In this document: piece by piece, positions 25,742 to 35,780 of the stretch
Layout of the letters: the number at the start of each line of letters is the position of its first letter
Numbering within the stretch: position 1 is the first letter of the stretch
Source: Desulfocapsa sp.
Lineage (GTDB): Bacteria > Desulfobacterota > Desulfobulbia > Desulfobulbales > Desulfocapsaceae
Direction of reading: 5' to 3'
DNA length: 44,032 nucleotides
NCBI GenBank assembly: GCA_024763035.1
Contig: JANTGG010000011.1
Coordinates: 1 to 44,032 of the forward strand
The notes under the pieces: generated by a model
Told to the model about the DNA's origin: nothing
Seen by the model: the letters and a program-made list of their open reading frames with translations, nothing else
Databases searched by the model: none
Translations under genes and position numbers: made by a program

Positions 25742-26977
25742 TTACTGCCACTTTCGAATCAGCAGGCAGGTATTCACACCGCCAAAAGCAAAATTCTGAA
25801 CAGCCGCAATTTCAGTCTCTGCATCCATCAGTTCCGGCACATGCTTAAGCATCCCGCAGCGCGGATCTACCGTCTCCAGATTGAGCGTGGGAGCGAGAAA
25901 ACCCTCATCCATCATATACAGACTGAGAATCAGCTCAATGGCACCACAGGTTCCCATGGTGTGCCCCATATATCCCTTCAAACCGCTCACAAAGGGGCTG
26001 TCGCCGTAGACCTGGTCAATGGCCTGAGATTCAATTACATCACCCATTTTCGTCGCTGTGGCATGGGCACTGATAAAATCAACATCTTCTGCCTGAATCG
26101 CCGCATCAGCAAGACCAAGGCGCAGGGTAGCGGTGATACCATCGAGATTGGGGAGTATCAGGTCACCGCCATTATTATTGCAGGCAAAACCAATCACTTC
26201 CCCGAGTATACTTGCTCCGCGTTTTTTTGCCGTCTCATACTCCTCCAGCAGCAGCGCCGCACCACCCTCTCCCACCACCAGACCATCACGTCCGGCATCA
26301 AAGGGACGGGGGGTACATTCCGGAGAATCGTTGTAATCAACAGAGCAGGCAAGGAGATTATCAAAAACAGCAACTGTGGTTGTATCGTACTCGTCAGCAC
26401 CGCCGCAGAGCATGGCATCCTGCATTCCGTATTTCACCATCTCGTAGCCGAAACCAATGGATTGGCTCGATGTTGTGCAGGCAGTGGAAGAGGCGATCAC
26501 CCGCCCTGTGATGCCAAACATCCGGCTGATATTCACCGCCGTGGTGTGCACCATGGATTTCAGGTAATCAACGGCTCCGATGGAGGAAAAACCCGATTCC
26601 ATCCCACTGAAAAATGTTTTATAGATCTCTCTTTGAACCGTGGGGCTGCCGTGGGTGGAACTGAACGACACCCCCAGACGTCCGGAGGTGATAAACTCCT
26701 GCTCAAGTCCCGACTGAGCAAGCACATCTTTTGCAACCTGGCAGGCATAAAAAGAGACCGGTCCCATGGTTTTGCTATCCTTTCTGGAAAAGCCGAAATC
26801 AATGGGATAGTCTACCGTTCCAAAAACCTTGGAATGGATACGCTGTGACAGCAGTCCGTCATCACGCAAGGGTTTGACTCCGGACCGGCCCTGTTGAAGA
26901 CTCTCCACAATGGCATCTTTTCCGTAGCCGATGGGAGTGATGGCGGAACTGCCCGTTATAACAACTCGTCGTTTCAT
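25742..26977 (-). CDS. Beta-ketoacyl-ACP synthase (KAS I/II type)
   Basis: A 411-residue condensing enzyme. The catalytic Cys167 is in SSTACTTSS, His305 in SAHATAT (the usual HGTGT is altered) and His339 in GYMGHTMG with Lys334 nearby, so the Cys-His-His set is complete. It should elongate acyl chains on the ACP encoded 11 bases upstream. It differs from housekeeping FabF in the altered second-His motif and resembles ketosynthases of aryl polyene-type clusters. Confidence 0.92.
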   Translation of the reverse strand: MKRRVVITGSSAITPIGYGKDAIVESLQQGRSGVKPLRDDGLLSQRIHSKVFGTVDYPIDFGFSRKDSKTMGPVSFYACQVAKDVLAQSGLEQEFITSGRLGVSFSSTHGSPTVQREIYKTFFSGMESGFSSIGAVDYLKSMVHTTAVNISRMFGITGRVIASSTACTTSSQSIGFGYEMVKYGMQDAMLCGGADEYDTTTVAVFDNLLACSVDYNDSPECTPRPFDAGRDGLVVGEGGAALLLEEYETAKKRGASILGEVIGFACNNNGGDLILPNLDGITATLRLGLADAAIQAEDVDFISAHATATKMGDVIESQAIDQVYGDSPFVSGLKGYMGHTMGTCGAIELILSLYMMDEGFLAPTLNLETVDPRCGMLKHVPELMDAETEIAAVQNFAFGGVNTCLLIRKWQ

Positions 26978-26988
26978 AGAGTCCGTAT

Positions 26989-27246
26989 TCAGCCCTGATG
27001 GGCAGCCTGCATTGTTTCTATATAGTCAAGAATATCATCAATGGTACGGATGGTCATTGCCTGCTCTTTTTCCTTTCGCGAGAGCTGGAATCCGATCATA
27101 TCCTCGATTTTAGCGAGAAGTTCAATGGCATCAATGGAGTCAAAGCCGTGGTCGTCACGTAGATTATCCTTCAGACCTGGATTTTCAAACTCAAATTCAT
27201 CCACTAAAATTGCTACAATTTTTTCCTGCAGTTCAACTCTTTCCAT
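26989..27246 (-). CDS. Acyl carrier protein
   Basis: An 85-residue acidic protein with the 4'-phosphopantetheine attachment Ser in HGFDSIDAIEL (about residues 34-44) and the helical pattern of ACPs. It lies between an LpxL-like acyltransferase and the ketosynthase. It is distinct from the ACP at 41300 and probably carries the chain for the block-one enzymes. The 97-base gap upstream (27247-27343) is AT-rich and could hold an internal promoter, but none is convincing. Confidence 0.92.
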   Translation of the reverse strand: MERVELQEKIVAILVDEFEFENPGLKDNLRDDHGFDSIDAIELLAKIEDMIGFQLSRKEKEQAMTIRTIDDILDYIETMQAAHQG

Positions 27247-27343
27247 AAGTCAGCAACCTGATGTGATAATGTTTACAATCCTTTTATACAGTGATACTAC
27301 ACAGTTTTTTATGAAATGAAAAGGAAATCAAACAGGCTCAACC

Positions 27344-28213
27344 TCACTCCACAAAACGCTGAAAATGATACCACTCGTACGGATGACGGCGTAGCTGCTC
27401 TTCAAGCAGGGTCGCGTACTGCTGAGCAGAATCACGAATAACCTGTCTGCGTTCTTTTCGCTCCCCGCACTGCAGTCGTATGGGGTCGGCAAACAGGAAA
27501 CTGTAGCTGTTTTTCCCTGTGCGAAAACTGAAAAAACAGAAAATCGGGGCACCTGAAACCAGGGCGAAAACGTAAGGAGCCTCCGGCAACCGGGCTTTTC
27601 CTCCGAGAAATTCCACCTCCACATAGCGCTGGTCATCACGCCAAAGGATATCACCGGTCATGGAGACAAGCCCACCATCCTGCAGAAAACGGATCCCCTC
27701 CACCGCATCAAAAGGCGAACCACCATCCCGTTCCACGCCGACAATCCTCACTCCGGACTCGCCCAGTCCCTCCTTCTGCAGCCGCTCCACACCTTCTTTT
27801 TCCTTAATCCCCATATAGAGAAGCAATGGCAGCTGTTCTTCCTGCTGTTTCAACAAATGTGCTGCAATCTCCCAGTTTCCCAGATGAGACATCAGAAGAA
27901 TAGCCCCTTTTTCGTGAACCACCGAGAGCATTTTTTCCCAGCCGCTGGATGAAAATGTTGTCTGCTGTCCATGATCGTTCAAAAAACGATCATAATGAAT
28001 GGTGGTGAAATTCTGATACTGCCAAAAGGCTGCCAGGAGATGGTGGTATGTTTTTTTCGTGGGATAGAGCAGACGATAGAAACGAACACTTTCCTTCACA
28101 TTGCCGGAAAATAAAAAATAGCATGCAGCAATACAGCGGGACACCAGAGAAAAAAACCACCCGCCGACGATTCCTGTTACACAGACCAGTAACCGATACC
28201 ATACCGCGTTCAT
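27344..28213 (-). CDS. LpxL/HtrB-like lysophospholipid acyltransferase
   Basis: A 289-residue protein with an N-terminal membrane anchor (about 5-35) and the LpxL-family catalytic block MSHLGNWEIAAHL (about 108-120), with the His and Glu of the H-x4-E motif. GDILWRDD follows near 189. In aryl polyene-type clusters a homologous domain is often fused with a GT2 domain; here the two are separate genes overlapping by ATGA. It likely attaches the acyl product to a lipid or sugar acceptor at the inner membrane. Confidence 0.88.
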   Translation of the reverse strand: MNAVWYRLLVCVTGIVGGWFFSLVSRCIAACYFLFSGNVKESVRFYRLLYPTKKTYHHLLAAFWQYQNFTTIHYDRFLNDHGQQTTFSSSGWEKMLSVVHEKGAILLMSHLGNWEIAAHLLKQQEEQLPLLLYMGIKEKEGVERLQKEGLGESGVRIVGVERDGGSPFDAVEGIRFLQDGGLVSMTGDILWRDDQRYVEVEFLGGKARLPEAPYVFALVSGAPIFCFFSFRTGKNSYSFLFADPIRLQCGERKERRQVIRDSAQQYATLLEEQLRRHPYEWYHFQRFVE

Positions 28214-28923
28214 TTTCCTGAAAATCCTCTAAAAAAACGATAAAAAATCAGTCTTGAAAATGTCATGGAATTACGCAGAAAATCTTTCCATGGATGAAAA
28301 TGGGATATCCGTTCCGCTCCCCGCTGATACACAACCTGAACCGGTGCTTCAACAATGGGGATTCCCTGCTGATGTGCCTTCACCAGGATCTCAACCTCAA
28401 ACTGAAACCGGCGGGCCTGCACTGCAAGATCAAGGGATTCGGGAAGGGGATAGAGGCGGAATCCCGACTGGGAATCATTCACCCATGGGCCGCCGGAGAC
28501 ATACACCCAGAAGTTTGAAAACTTCCGTCCCCAGCGTGAAGTCCAGGGTACATGCTCCCCTTCCATTCCCTGCCGGCAGCCGATAACAAGAGGACGACTG
28601 CCAGGTGCCACCGCCTGCAGCAGATTTTTCACATCTTCCGCCTTATGCTGACCGTCCGCATCAATGGTCACCGCCCAGTCGCAGTTTTTCACTGCCTGTT
28701 TAAAACCGGTTCTGAGTGCCGCCCCCTTCCCCCGGTTCACAGGATGTTCAAGCACTGCAATCCCTTCTTCTGCAGCAAGGATATCTGCCGTACTGTCCGT
28801 CGAGCCGTCATTGACAACAATCACCGCCAATCCCAGCCGTACCGCACTTTTGACCACGGCACGGATACGGCTGCCGTGATTATAGACCGGAATAACAAGA
28901 GCCACTCTGCTGCTGTCTTTCAC
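28210..28923 (-). CDS. Family 2 glycosyltransferase (dolichyl-phosphate-mannose-synthase-like)
   Basis: A 237-residue GT-A enzyme with VALVIPVYNHG at the start, VNDGSTDSTADIL near 38-50 and the metal-binding DADGQH near 90-95; no C-terminal membrane helices. It starts with GTG inside the stop of the DhaL-DegV gene (GTGA overlap) and overlaps the acyltransferase downstream. It may transfer a sugar to a lipid carrier or head group of the cluster's product. Confidence 0.88.
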   Translation of the reverse strand: MKDSSRVALVIPVYNHGSRIRAVVKSAVRLGLAVIVVNDGSTDSTADILAAEEGIAVLEHPVNRGKGAALRTGFKQAVKNCDWAVTIDADGQHKAEDVKNLLQAVAPGSRPLVIGCRQGMEGEHVPWTSRWGRKFSNFWVYVSGGPWVNDSQSGFRLYPLPESLDLAVQARRFQFEVEILVKAHQQGIPIVEAPVQVVYQRGAERISHFHPWKDFLRNSMTFSRLIFYRFFRGFSGK

Positions 28924-30656
28924 AATGCTCCTTTTTCAGCAAAGGCAATGCTCCAGGTTCCGGGCCCCATATGCACTCCTGAAGTAAGTGAGAGGGGAAC
29001 AAGGAGGATTTCGGCCTCCGGATAGTGTTTTGCCACAGCGGACTCCACCGTTTCCTGCAGCCACTCCCTGTTGTCAGTATACTGCAGCAAAATGAAGAGT
29101 TCCGCATCGCTGTGCCCGAAATCACGCAGTTTAGCCAGGGCGAAATCAATCTGCTGCTTCCTGTTTTTTACCGTTCCGTATTTTTGCACACCCGCAGGCT
29201 TCGGGCTGATGATCGGTTTTCGCTGCAGCAGATCACCGAGCAGGCCTTTGGGTTTTGAGACACGCCCTCCGGCAACCAGGTATTTTAACTGATCGATAAA
29301 AACATATTCCTGCACGGACGCAACAAGGCTCTGCACATATGCCAAGACCTCATCCGCTGTCGATCCTTTTGCAGCATGCTTTGCCGCAAGGATCGCCATA
29401 AGAGCCAGCCTGCCGGAGGCAGCACCGGAATCCACCACGTGCAGAGTTCCCTTCCCCTCCCATTTTCTTTCCCAGGCAGCGGCAGCAGCAACATTACCGG
29501 TATAGGCAGCCCCCGCAGCAAGATACAACACATCTCCAAACTGCTCACATGCCGACTGGTAATGCAGATGCCGTTCACGATTGGAAGCCTGAGCCGTGCT
29601 CACCCGTTCACCAGCACGCAATCGCTGGTAAACCGTATCCGGGACACAGAGACTTTCCGGAAGCATCTGCTCTGTGCCCAGGATATAACTATCCAGAAGA
29701 AGAATCCCGTATTTTCGTGCCGCATCAAGGGGAAGTGAGCCGGCACCGTCACTCATTATTCTGACATGATTATCTGCAAAGCTCTTTTGATTCCACTCCA
29801 TCCCCCCGGAATCCATCAACTCTTCAGACCAGTGACTGAGTTCTCCATAGCGTTTCAACTTCGCCTGCAGATCCTGCGGGTCACAGGTGTGCAGATGCAG
29901 TTTCACCCCCCCCTCTTCCGGCAGCACGACACCACTCCCGCCAAGGGCTGCGATCTCAGCCAGCATTTCCGGCTCCTGCCCGCTGGTGCTGAGCAATGCC
30001 TCCACACAGTGCTCTCCCGTAGGCAGGGCTGAGAATGAGGCGTTTATCTGCAGGCTGTCACCAAAAAGATTCGCAAGGGGGGGGATAGTGGGCTCATTAC
30101 CGCCTGCCACTGCGAAAAAGCCGTCCAGGAAGATGAACATACCAAGGGCTCCGGCATCCACCACCCCGGCATCGGTAAGTTCCGGCAGGAGTCGGGTCGT
30201 TTCCAGCACCGAGTCTGCAAGTATTCTACGCAGCACCGGAAAATCAGGGAAATCACGATGGGCAGGAAGCTGAGACAGGGCATCGAAAACTTCAAGCATG
30301 GTACCGGCCCGAGGTTCGGCTATGGCCTGATAGGCTGCTGCCCGTGCCCTTTCCACCTGTCCGTAAGGATCAGTGTCCGGACGCAGAAATTCTCTCAGGA
30401 AGGCAACGGCGATATTGCCGGAATTCCCCACACCGCGAAGCCGGTTCAAAGTGTCCGAAAGATCTTTATCACATTTGCGCAACGAAGAGAGGCTCATGCG
30501 GAGGTTGGCACCGGTATCCCCGTCTGCCACCGGAAAAACATTGATCCGGTCAAGTAAAGCGGAAGAAACAGAGAGATTTTCGTAGGCACTGATGCAGGCG
30601 GGAACAAGAAGAGAGGGAGAAATTGCGTTGCGATGATTCCCGTTTTCACTTAACAC
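28920..30656 (-). CDS. DhaL (DAK2)-DegV fusion, predicted fatty acid kinase
   Basis: A 578-residue three-part protein. Residues 1-200 are a DhaL/DAK2 ATP-binding domain (NVFPVADGDTGANL near 39-52, with metal-binding aspartates). About 205-275 resemble the FakA middle domain (CVEALLST ... VKLHLHTCDP). Residues 300-578 are a DegV fatty-acid-binding domain (IMSDGAGSLPLDAARKYGI, RVSTAQAS near 355, YLVAGGRVSKPKGLLGDLL). FakA and FakB together phosphorylate fatty acids to acyl phosphates, and this fusion holds both parts. It overlaps the upstream REC-GGDEF gene by 11 bases. Placement before acyltransferase, ACP and KAS genes suggests it activates free fatty acids for them. Confidence 0.9.
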   Translation of the reverse strand: MLSENGNHRNAISPSLLVPACISAYENLSVSSALLDRINVFPVADGDTGANLRMSLSSLRKCDKDLSDTLNRLRGVGNSGNIAVAFLREFLRPDTDPYGQVERARAAAYQAIAEPRAGTMLEVFDALSQLPAHRDFPDFPVLRRILADSVLETTRLLPELTDAGVVDAGALGMFIFLDGFFAVAGGNEPTIPPLANLFGDSLQINASFSALPTGEHCVEALLSTSGQEPEMLAEIAALGGSGVVLPEEGGVKLHLHTCDPQDLQAKLKRYGELSHWSEELMDSGGMEWNQKSFADNHVRIMSDGAGSLPLDAARKYGILLLDSYILGTEQMLPESLCVPDTVYQRLRAGERVSTAQASNRERHLHYQSACEQFGDVLYLAAGAAYTGNVAAAAAWERKWEGKGTLHVVDSGAASGRLALMAILAAKHAAKGSTADEVLAYVQSLVASVQEYVFIDQLKYLVAGGRVSKPKGLLGDLLQRKPIISPKPAGVQKYGTVKNRKQQIDFALAKLRDFGHSDAELFILLQYTDNREWLQETVESAVAKHYPEAEILLVPLSLTSGVHMGPGTWSIAFAEKGAL

Positions 30657-31638
30657 GGGAATAAACCTTCTTGCGGCGATCGATAAAGAAGCTGGACCCG
30701 GCTATCTCCTTTGCCTTTTTCTTGACCTGAGCACAGGCATCATTTACTTCAATAAAATGCTCATAACGTGACCAGCCCAGGTTAACAACACCAAGGCTTA
30801 TAGAGATAAGAGGCATTGAACACACATTACCCTGACGATCCACACTCTGCACACAGCCCCTTTCTGCATCTTCCGGAGAATAGAAAGAAGGTATCTTCCG
30901 GTCAAATTGCTGAATAACAAAATGAACTGTCTTTTCCAGCCCGTTTTCCGGGAGCAGGAGAACAAAATCATCTCCACCTATGTGACCGAGGAAGCTGCTG
31001 TCAGGAGCATGAACAGCAAGGGAATCCTGCAGCAGAGAAGCGGTATAGTGGATAATTTCATCACCCTTGGCAAAACCGTAGGTATCATTATAGGTCTTAA
31101 AATTATCAAGATCTGCATAGACGATATAACAGTAGGCACCCTCTTTCACTGCCAGCTCTATTGCCTTCCGGATGCTGTTGTTCCCGGGGAGTCCGGTGAC
31201 GGGGTTGGAGTCTTTTGCCACCTGATAGAGTTTTTTCAGCTCCTGGATGACTCGGCGCAGTTTTATCTGATGTCTCACCCGTACCTTGACCGTTGCTGCC
31301 TCAAAAGGTTTGCTCACATAATCAGCAGCCCCCACCTCAAAGGCTTTTGCATCACGCATGGACTCGGTTGCGGCAGAGATGAAGATAACCGGGATATCCC
31401 TGGTCTTCTTATCTGCCTTCAGACGCCTGCAGGTTTCATAGCCGTCGATGCCAGGCATCATGATATCCAGGAGAATTAAATCCGGCCGCAGCCCTCCCTC
31501 TATTTTCTCAAGGGCTGCCTCTCCACTGGTCGCCGGAATGGTTGCGTAGTCGGACTTTAATATCTCCATGAGCAGGTAAATATTTGCCGGTGCATCATCG
31601 ACTATCAGAACGGTCGTATCAGGATTGGCATCTGTCAT
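30646..31638 (-). CDS. Response regulator with GGDEF-type output
   Basis: A 330-residue protein: receiver domain at about 8-125 with phospho-acceptor Asp58 ([13 protein letters not shown]) and the KP switch (YVSKPFEAA), a helical linker (about 125-143), then a GGDEF domain. The active-site motif is GGDDF at 221-225, a variant; the RxxD inhibitory site is not seen at the usual place. It may be a diguanylate cyclase without product inhibition or a c-di-GMP-independent output. Its start overlaps the hybrid kinase stop by ATGA and its end overlaps the fatty-acid-kinase gene, so it is cotranscribed with both. Confidence 0.92.
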   Translation of the reverse strand: MTDANPDTTVLIVDDAPANIYLLMEILKSDYATIPATSGEAALEKIEGGLRPDLILLDIMMPGIDGYETCRRLKADKKTRDIPVIFISAATESMRDAKAFEVGAADYVSKPFEAATVKVRVRHQIKLRRVIQELKKLYQVAKDSNPVTGLPGNNSIRKAIELAVKEGAYCYIVYADLDNFKTYNDTYGFAKGDEIIHYTASLLQDSLAVHAPDSSFLGHIGGDDFVLLLPENGLEKTVHFVIQQFDRKIPSFYSPEDAERGCVQSVDRQGNVCSMPLISISLGVVNLGWSRYEHFIEVNDACAQVKKKAKEIAGSSFFIDRRKKVYSRVK

Positions 31639-34600
31639 GATCGTATTGAATCACTTATCTTTTTCAGGGAATCAATGGCTCCGCCCTCATCAAAATTATC
31701 CAGACAGTCCCGTGCCTGCTGAACCTCTTCTGCAAATTCCGTATTCTGCAGATGCCCGCTCAACAGTGGGAACTTATCAATGGCAAGAGCATAATTCTGT
31801 CCCACCAGCTGCACAATCTCAGCGATCAGATCCGAAACCTCTACTGCCGTCTCTTCTGATAACTCTACAGTGTGGTCAGCGCTGCCTTTCTCTGTTTCCG
31901 GAGCAGATCGAATGGAATCGATACTTCCAAGCACAACCTGCATCGCCTCCCTGAAATCCTCTGACATCTCATCCACCTGTGACAATTCCCGGTTGGACAG
32001 TCCCGTTTCAAGATCTCCGGCGGCGAAAGCAAGCTCCCGTGCGCCAAGATTCGCTGCCGCCCCCTTGATCAAATGAGCCAGTCTCTGTGCCTGGTCAAAA
32101 TCCTCTTTGCCGAGAGCAGCTGTCAGCTCATCGGGAATATGCAGATAATTATCATAAAACTTAAAAAGAAGTCGCAGATATAACTGATCATTCCCACCAA
32201 ATCGGGCAACGCTCTCTTCCAGGTCAAATCCCTGTAATGTCTCCGGCATCCTGACATTCGTCATACGTTCACTCTGCTCGCTTGTTCCTCTGTCACCAGC
32301 CATATCAGCTTCCCCAAGGTCTTCCGACGGGCTGATAATGCCCGCCGGGTCAACCCACTTAACCAGACTTGCATACATCAAATGAGGAGTAATCGGTTTG
32401 GCAAGATGATCACACATACCCGCCTGCCGGCATTTCATCCGTTCGGTGTCCATGGCGTGGGCAGTCATGGCAATAACGGGAATCTTTGCCAGTCTCCCGG
32501 GAAGTTTCTTAATCGCTTTGGTGGCGGTATAGCCGTCCATCACCGGCATCTGAATATCCATCAAAACCACATCAAAATGATTTTGAAGATCGGTCAGCAG
32601 ATCAAGTGCTTCCTGACCGTTTTCTGCTACTGTAACATAAAATCCCTCCTTACTCAAAAGCTCAGAGGCCACCTGCTGATTAATTTCATTATCTTCAACC
32701 AGGAGAACGCGGGCACCCCTGATCCGCTGAAGCCCCTTCACGCGACTGTCCATGGTCAGACCGACGGGAGCTGCAAACACCCCTTTCTTGCACCCGCGGA
32801 CACTCATAATGGCATCAAGAAGCATGGATTCATCCACAGGTTTCATCAGAAATTCATTGATCCCAGCCGCCCTGGCATTTGCCCGGATTTCGTCATTGCC
32901 ATACGCTGTCACCATCAAAATCTGCGGAATGTTATCCGCATGCAGCTCTTCTCTTTTGATCCGGGAAGCTGTCAGATCATCCATGGTTTCCATCTTCCAG
33001 TCCATAATAATCAGATCGTATGATTGTTTATCCTGCTCAGCCTTATTGACCAGTTCTATCGCCTCCCCGCCGGACGCCGCCTGACTTACAATAAAGGAAT
33101 ACCTGTGCAGGATATCGCTGATGATTTGTCGTGCCTGTGGATTATCGTCCACCACCAGCACTTTCAGGTCAGAAAATTCATTTGCCTCCTGTACAGATCC
33201 CATGAGGGTGCCGGGCTGCATGGCAAAACCGGCAACAAAGCTGAATACCGTCCCCTTTCCGGGTTCACTGCTCACCTCTATTTTGCCACCCATCATCTCA
33301 ACGAGACGACTGGAAATAGCAAGCCCCAGACCTGTACCGCCAAACTTCCGGGTTGTGGAGCTGTCCGCCTGGGTAAAGGATTCAAACAGGACTTCCACCT
33401 GCTGTTCCGTAAGTCCGATCCCGGTATCTTCCACGGAAAAACGAATATCCACATGTTCGCCCTTTTCCCCCCGGGCAACCACCTCGGTCTTAACAAGCAC
33501 ATGCCCGGTATCGGTAAATTTAATACCATTAACGGTCAAATTGAGGAGGATCTGAAACAGACGCAGTCCGTCACCTATAAGGTTTACCGGCGTATCAGAT
33601 GCTATCTGAAATAACAGCTCAATACCCTTTTCCTCGGCACGAACTGTGGCTATGTTTCGCAGACTGCTGAGTACTTCATTGAAGTTAAAGTCAATCTTTT
33701 CAAGAACTAATTTTCCCGCCTCGATCTTGGAGAAATCCAGGATATCATTAATAATATCAAGGAGGATATTTGAAGAAGAATGCACCTTGGAGAGATAATC
33801 CCTCTGCTGACTGGTCAACCCGGTTTTCAGGGCAAGCCCGGTGAGACCGATTATGGCATTGAGGGGAGTACGGATTTCATGACTCATATTGGACAGGAAA
33901 TCACTCTTTGCCACATTTGCCGATTCCGCTTCCTGCTTGGCAACATTCAGGGCACTGTAATTTTCTCGCAACTGGCGCATCATGTAATTAATAAGAGTGG
34001 CCAGCAGGATAGTCACAAAAAGCGGAAAGAAATTTGAATAAATCTGGTTTCGACGTTGATCGACAAAAAACGACTGCTCCAGCAGAATGGCAAGATCCCC
34101 CATGGACTCACCCAGATAATTCACCATGGGCTTCATCCTGTACACATATTTTATCCCGTTAAAAGTGACCTCCTTATCAAGAGGGTAGGAGAGGACATCA
34201 CTACTCCCGAGATTGGAAAGTATGGGACGATGATCGGCGTTAAAAATTATAAAAGGTGACTTGATGGCGGTATCAAGCTGGGTGGCAAGGGAGGTATTGT
34301 AATCGATAAATTTAACCAGAACCACATAGCCGTAGATATCTCCAAGATCGTGGAGAATGGGAACAACCAGCTGCATACAGGTTCTATAGGTATTTTTCTC
34401 TTTCAGCTGCCGGATTTCCCTGCCGGAATTTGCGAAAAAATATGCGGGGATATGCTCGAGTGTGGCAACACTATCAACATCACGGATTAGGGTTTTAAAC
34501 TCTTTAGGGTGGATAATATCACTATGAGACTGGGTGTTCGTCACAAGAAGATACCTGTCTTCATCGAGAAAGAACACCTTGCTCATGTCATACTTTGAGG

Positions 34601-34913
34601 CAATGGTCTGCAGCATGACCTGAATGGGGCGCAGTTTGTCAAAATCGATGTACTTTACAAACTTCTGTTCCTGTTCTTTAACGATACTGCCGACCATATC
34701 GAGTTCCATCAGCTCATAGCGGATAACAGATTCGGCATTTGTGAGACGTTCGGAAAGGGTGGAAGAAACCAGTTCACCGCTCACCAGAATACCCTTGTAA
34801 ACGGCATAGCCGCCATTGAGAAAGATGAACAGCACCAGAACAATGGTGGTGAACCGGAGTTTGCGGATAAATCCCGGCTGGGCCGGATTATTAGAAGACA
34901 ATGGAGGGGTCAT
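31635..34913 (-). CDS. Hybrid histidine kinase with two receivers and Hpt
   Basis: A 1092-residue membrane sensor. Helices near 21-38 and 293-312 enclose a periplasmic Cache-like domain. Then come HisKA with His345 ([12 protein letters not shown]), an ATPase domain ([26 protein letters not shown]), receiver 1 with Asp638, receiver 2 with Asp786, and a C-terminal Hpt domain with His947 ([12 protein letters not shown]). All phosphorelay residues are present. The gene heads a run of minus-strand genes with overlapping ends (REC-GGDEF, fatty-acid kinase, GT2, acyltransferase), so it likely controls, or is controlled with, the lipid genes. Confidence 0.94.
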   Translation of the reverse strand: MTPPLSSNNPAQPGFIRKLRFTTIVLVLFIFLNGGYAVYKGILVSGELVSSTLSERLTNAESVIRYELMELDMVGSIVKEQEQKFVKYIDFDKLRPIQVMLQTIASKYDMSKVFFLDEDRYLLVTNTQSHSDIIHPKEFKTLIRDVDSVATLEHIPAYFFANSGREIRQLKEKNTYRTCMQLVVPILHDLGDIYGYVVLVKFIDYNTSLATQLDTAIKSPFIIFNADHRPILSNLGSSDVLSYPLDKEVTFNGIKYVYRMKPMVNYLGESMGDLAILLEQSFFVDQRRNQIYSNFFPLFVTILLATLINYMMRQLRENYSALNVAKQEAESANVAKSDFLSNMSHEIRTPLNAIIGLTGLALKTGLTSQQRDYLSKVHSSSNILLDIINDILDFSKIEAGKLVLEKIDFNFNEVLSSLRNIATVRAEEKGIELLFQIASDTPVNLIGDGLRLFQILLNLTVNGIKFTDTGHVLVKTEVVARGEKGEHVDIRFSVEDTGIGLTEQQVEVLFESFTQADSSTTRKFGGTGLGLAISSRLVEMMGGKIEVSSEPGKGTVFSFVAGFAMQPGTLMGSVQEANEFSDLKVLVVDDNPQARQIISDILHRYSFIVSQAASGGEAIELVNKAEQDKQSYDLIIMDWKMETMDDLTASRIKREELHADNIPQILMVTAYGNDEIRANARAAGINEFLMKPVDESMLLDAIMSVRGCKKGVFAAPVGLTMDSRVKGLQRIRGARVLLVEDNEINQQVASELLSKEGFYVTVAENGQEALDLLTDLQNHFDVVLMDIQMPVMDGYTATKAIKKLPGRLAKIPVIAMTAHAMDTERMKCRQAGMCDHLAKPITPHLMYASLVKWVDPAGIISPSEDLGEADMAGDRGTSEQSERMTNVRMPETLQGFDLEESVARFGGNDQLYLRLLFKFYDNYLHIPDELTAALGKEDFDQAQRLAHLIKGAAANLGARELAFAAGDLETGLSNRELSQVDEMSEDFREAMQVVLGSIDSIRSAPETEKGSADHTVELSEETAVEVSDLIAEIVQLVGQNYALAIDKFPLLSGHLQNTEFAEEVQQARDCLDNFDEGGAIDSLKKISDSIRS

Positions 34914-35009
34914 AAAAACTCAGATCTCTGAGCTGCTTATTTGCATGGATACCACCGGGTGCTTCTCGATTCGCTGACGAAACCGGCAGCCCGATTCACG
35001 ACAGCCATT

Positions 35010-35780
35010 TTATTCTATATCTTTATCCTTCACGTCTCGATGCTCAAAAGGATAGCCTTCGCTCTCCCAGCGAATCATCCCGCCTTTTAGAACACCAAGA
35101 ACATTATCATAGCCATTTGCCATCAGATATCTGGCAACCAAGGGAGACTGGCGCATGGCCCAGTCAGTCAAAATGATGGGTCGGTCTTTGGGAACCTCTC
35201 CAATTCTTTTGGTTATGGTTAAAACAGGGAAATTTTGTGATCCGGCGATAAAATTCGGCCCTTTCTCAAAATTTTTAGGTCGAACATCCAAAATCAGCAC
35301 ATCCTCTCTGGCAATGAAATCAGAAATTTGTTTGGGAGTGAGCTTCTTGGGTCTGATATCACGAAATTTATTGTTGATAAACTGAGGATAGTTAAAACTG
35401 CGCCACTCCGCATTACCGCCGGTGAAACGATAGACCTGACTGTATCCTATTTTGGCTGCAAACCTTGCAGCACGAAGAGAGTAGGGTCACCTGGGCCCCA
35501 TACAGTAAAAGATAATCGGAGTTGCCTTATCTTTTGGCAGAAGAGCTGAGCCCTTCAGCTGATCGATGGGAATGGAGATGGATCCCGGAATATGCTGCAG
35601 TTCATATTCCAGTGCACTGAGAACATCCACGAGGATAACCGCAGAATCTTCCTCCATCATCAGTTTCGTTTCGGGGGCGGTTATTTCCTTGAACCCTGCA
35701 GCTGCCGCAAATCGAAACGAAGCAAAGAAGCAGAAAACACAAAAAAAGAGGCCTATCCTTTTAACTGTCACAGGTCGCAT
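35010..35780 (-). CDS. Tandem rhodanese protein, probable selenoprotein (in-frame UGA = Sec98)
   Basis: One 256-residue frame read through a single in-frame TGA at 35489-35487. Residues 1-30 are a signal peptide (hydrophobic, ending AAA). Rhodanese domain 1 (about 33-120) has FYC-MGPR-Sec-PYSLRAA, then YSQVYRFTGGNAEW; the canonical Cys is Cys93 and the UGA falls five residues later, where related periplasmic rhodaneses have a second Cys. Domain 2 (about 145-245) keeps the fold (ILDVRP ... GVLKGGMIRW) but has LTDWAMRQ where a catalytic Cys is expected. The frame and rhodanese similarity continue unbroken after the UGA, and a SECIS-like hairpin follows it. The start is the ATG at 35780; a GTG sits one codon upstream. 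It is probably a periplasmic sulfur-handling protein. Confidence 0.82.
35446..35489 (-). promoter_or_regulatory. Bacterial SECIS-like element next to the in-frame UGA
   Basis: On the minus strand the stem GCUGCAA (35471-35465) pairs perfectly with UUGCAGC (35461-35455) around the apical loop GGU (35464-35462). The loop begins 22 bases after the UGA. A lower stem CCUA/UAGG (35485-35482 with 35449-35446) closes the structure. Size, distance and the G-rich GGU loop match the SelB-binding hairpin of E. coli formate dehydrogenase mRNA. Confidence 0.8.
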
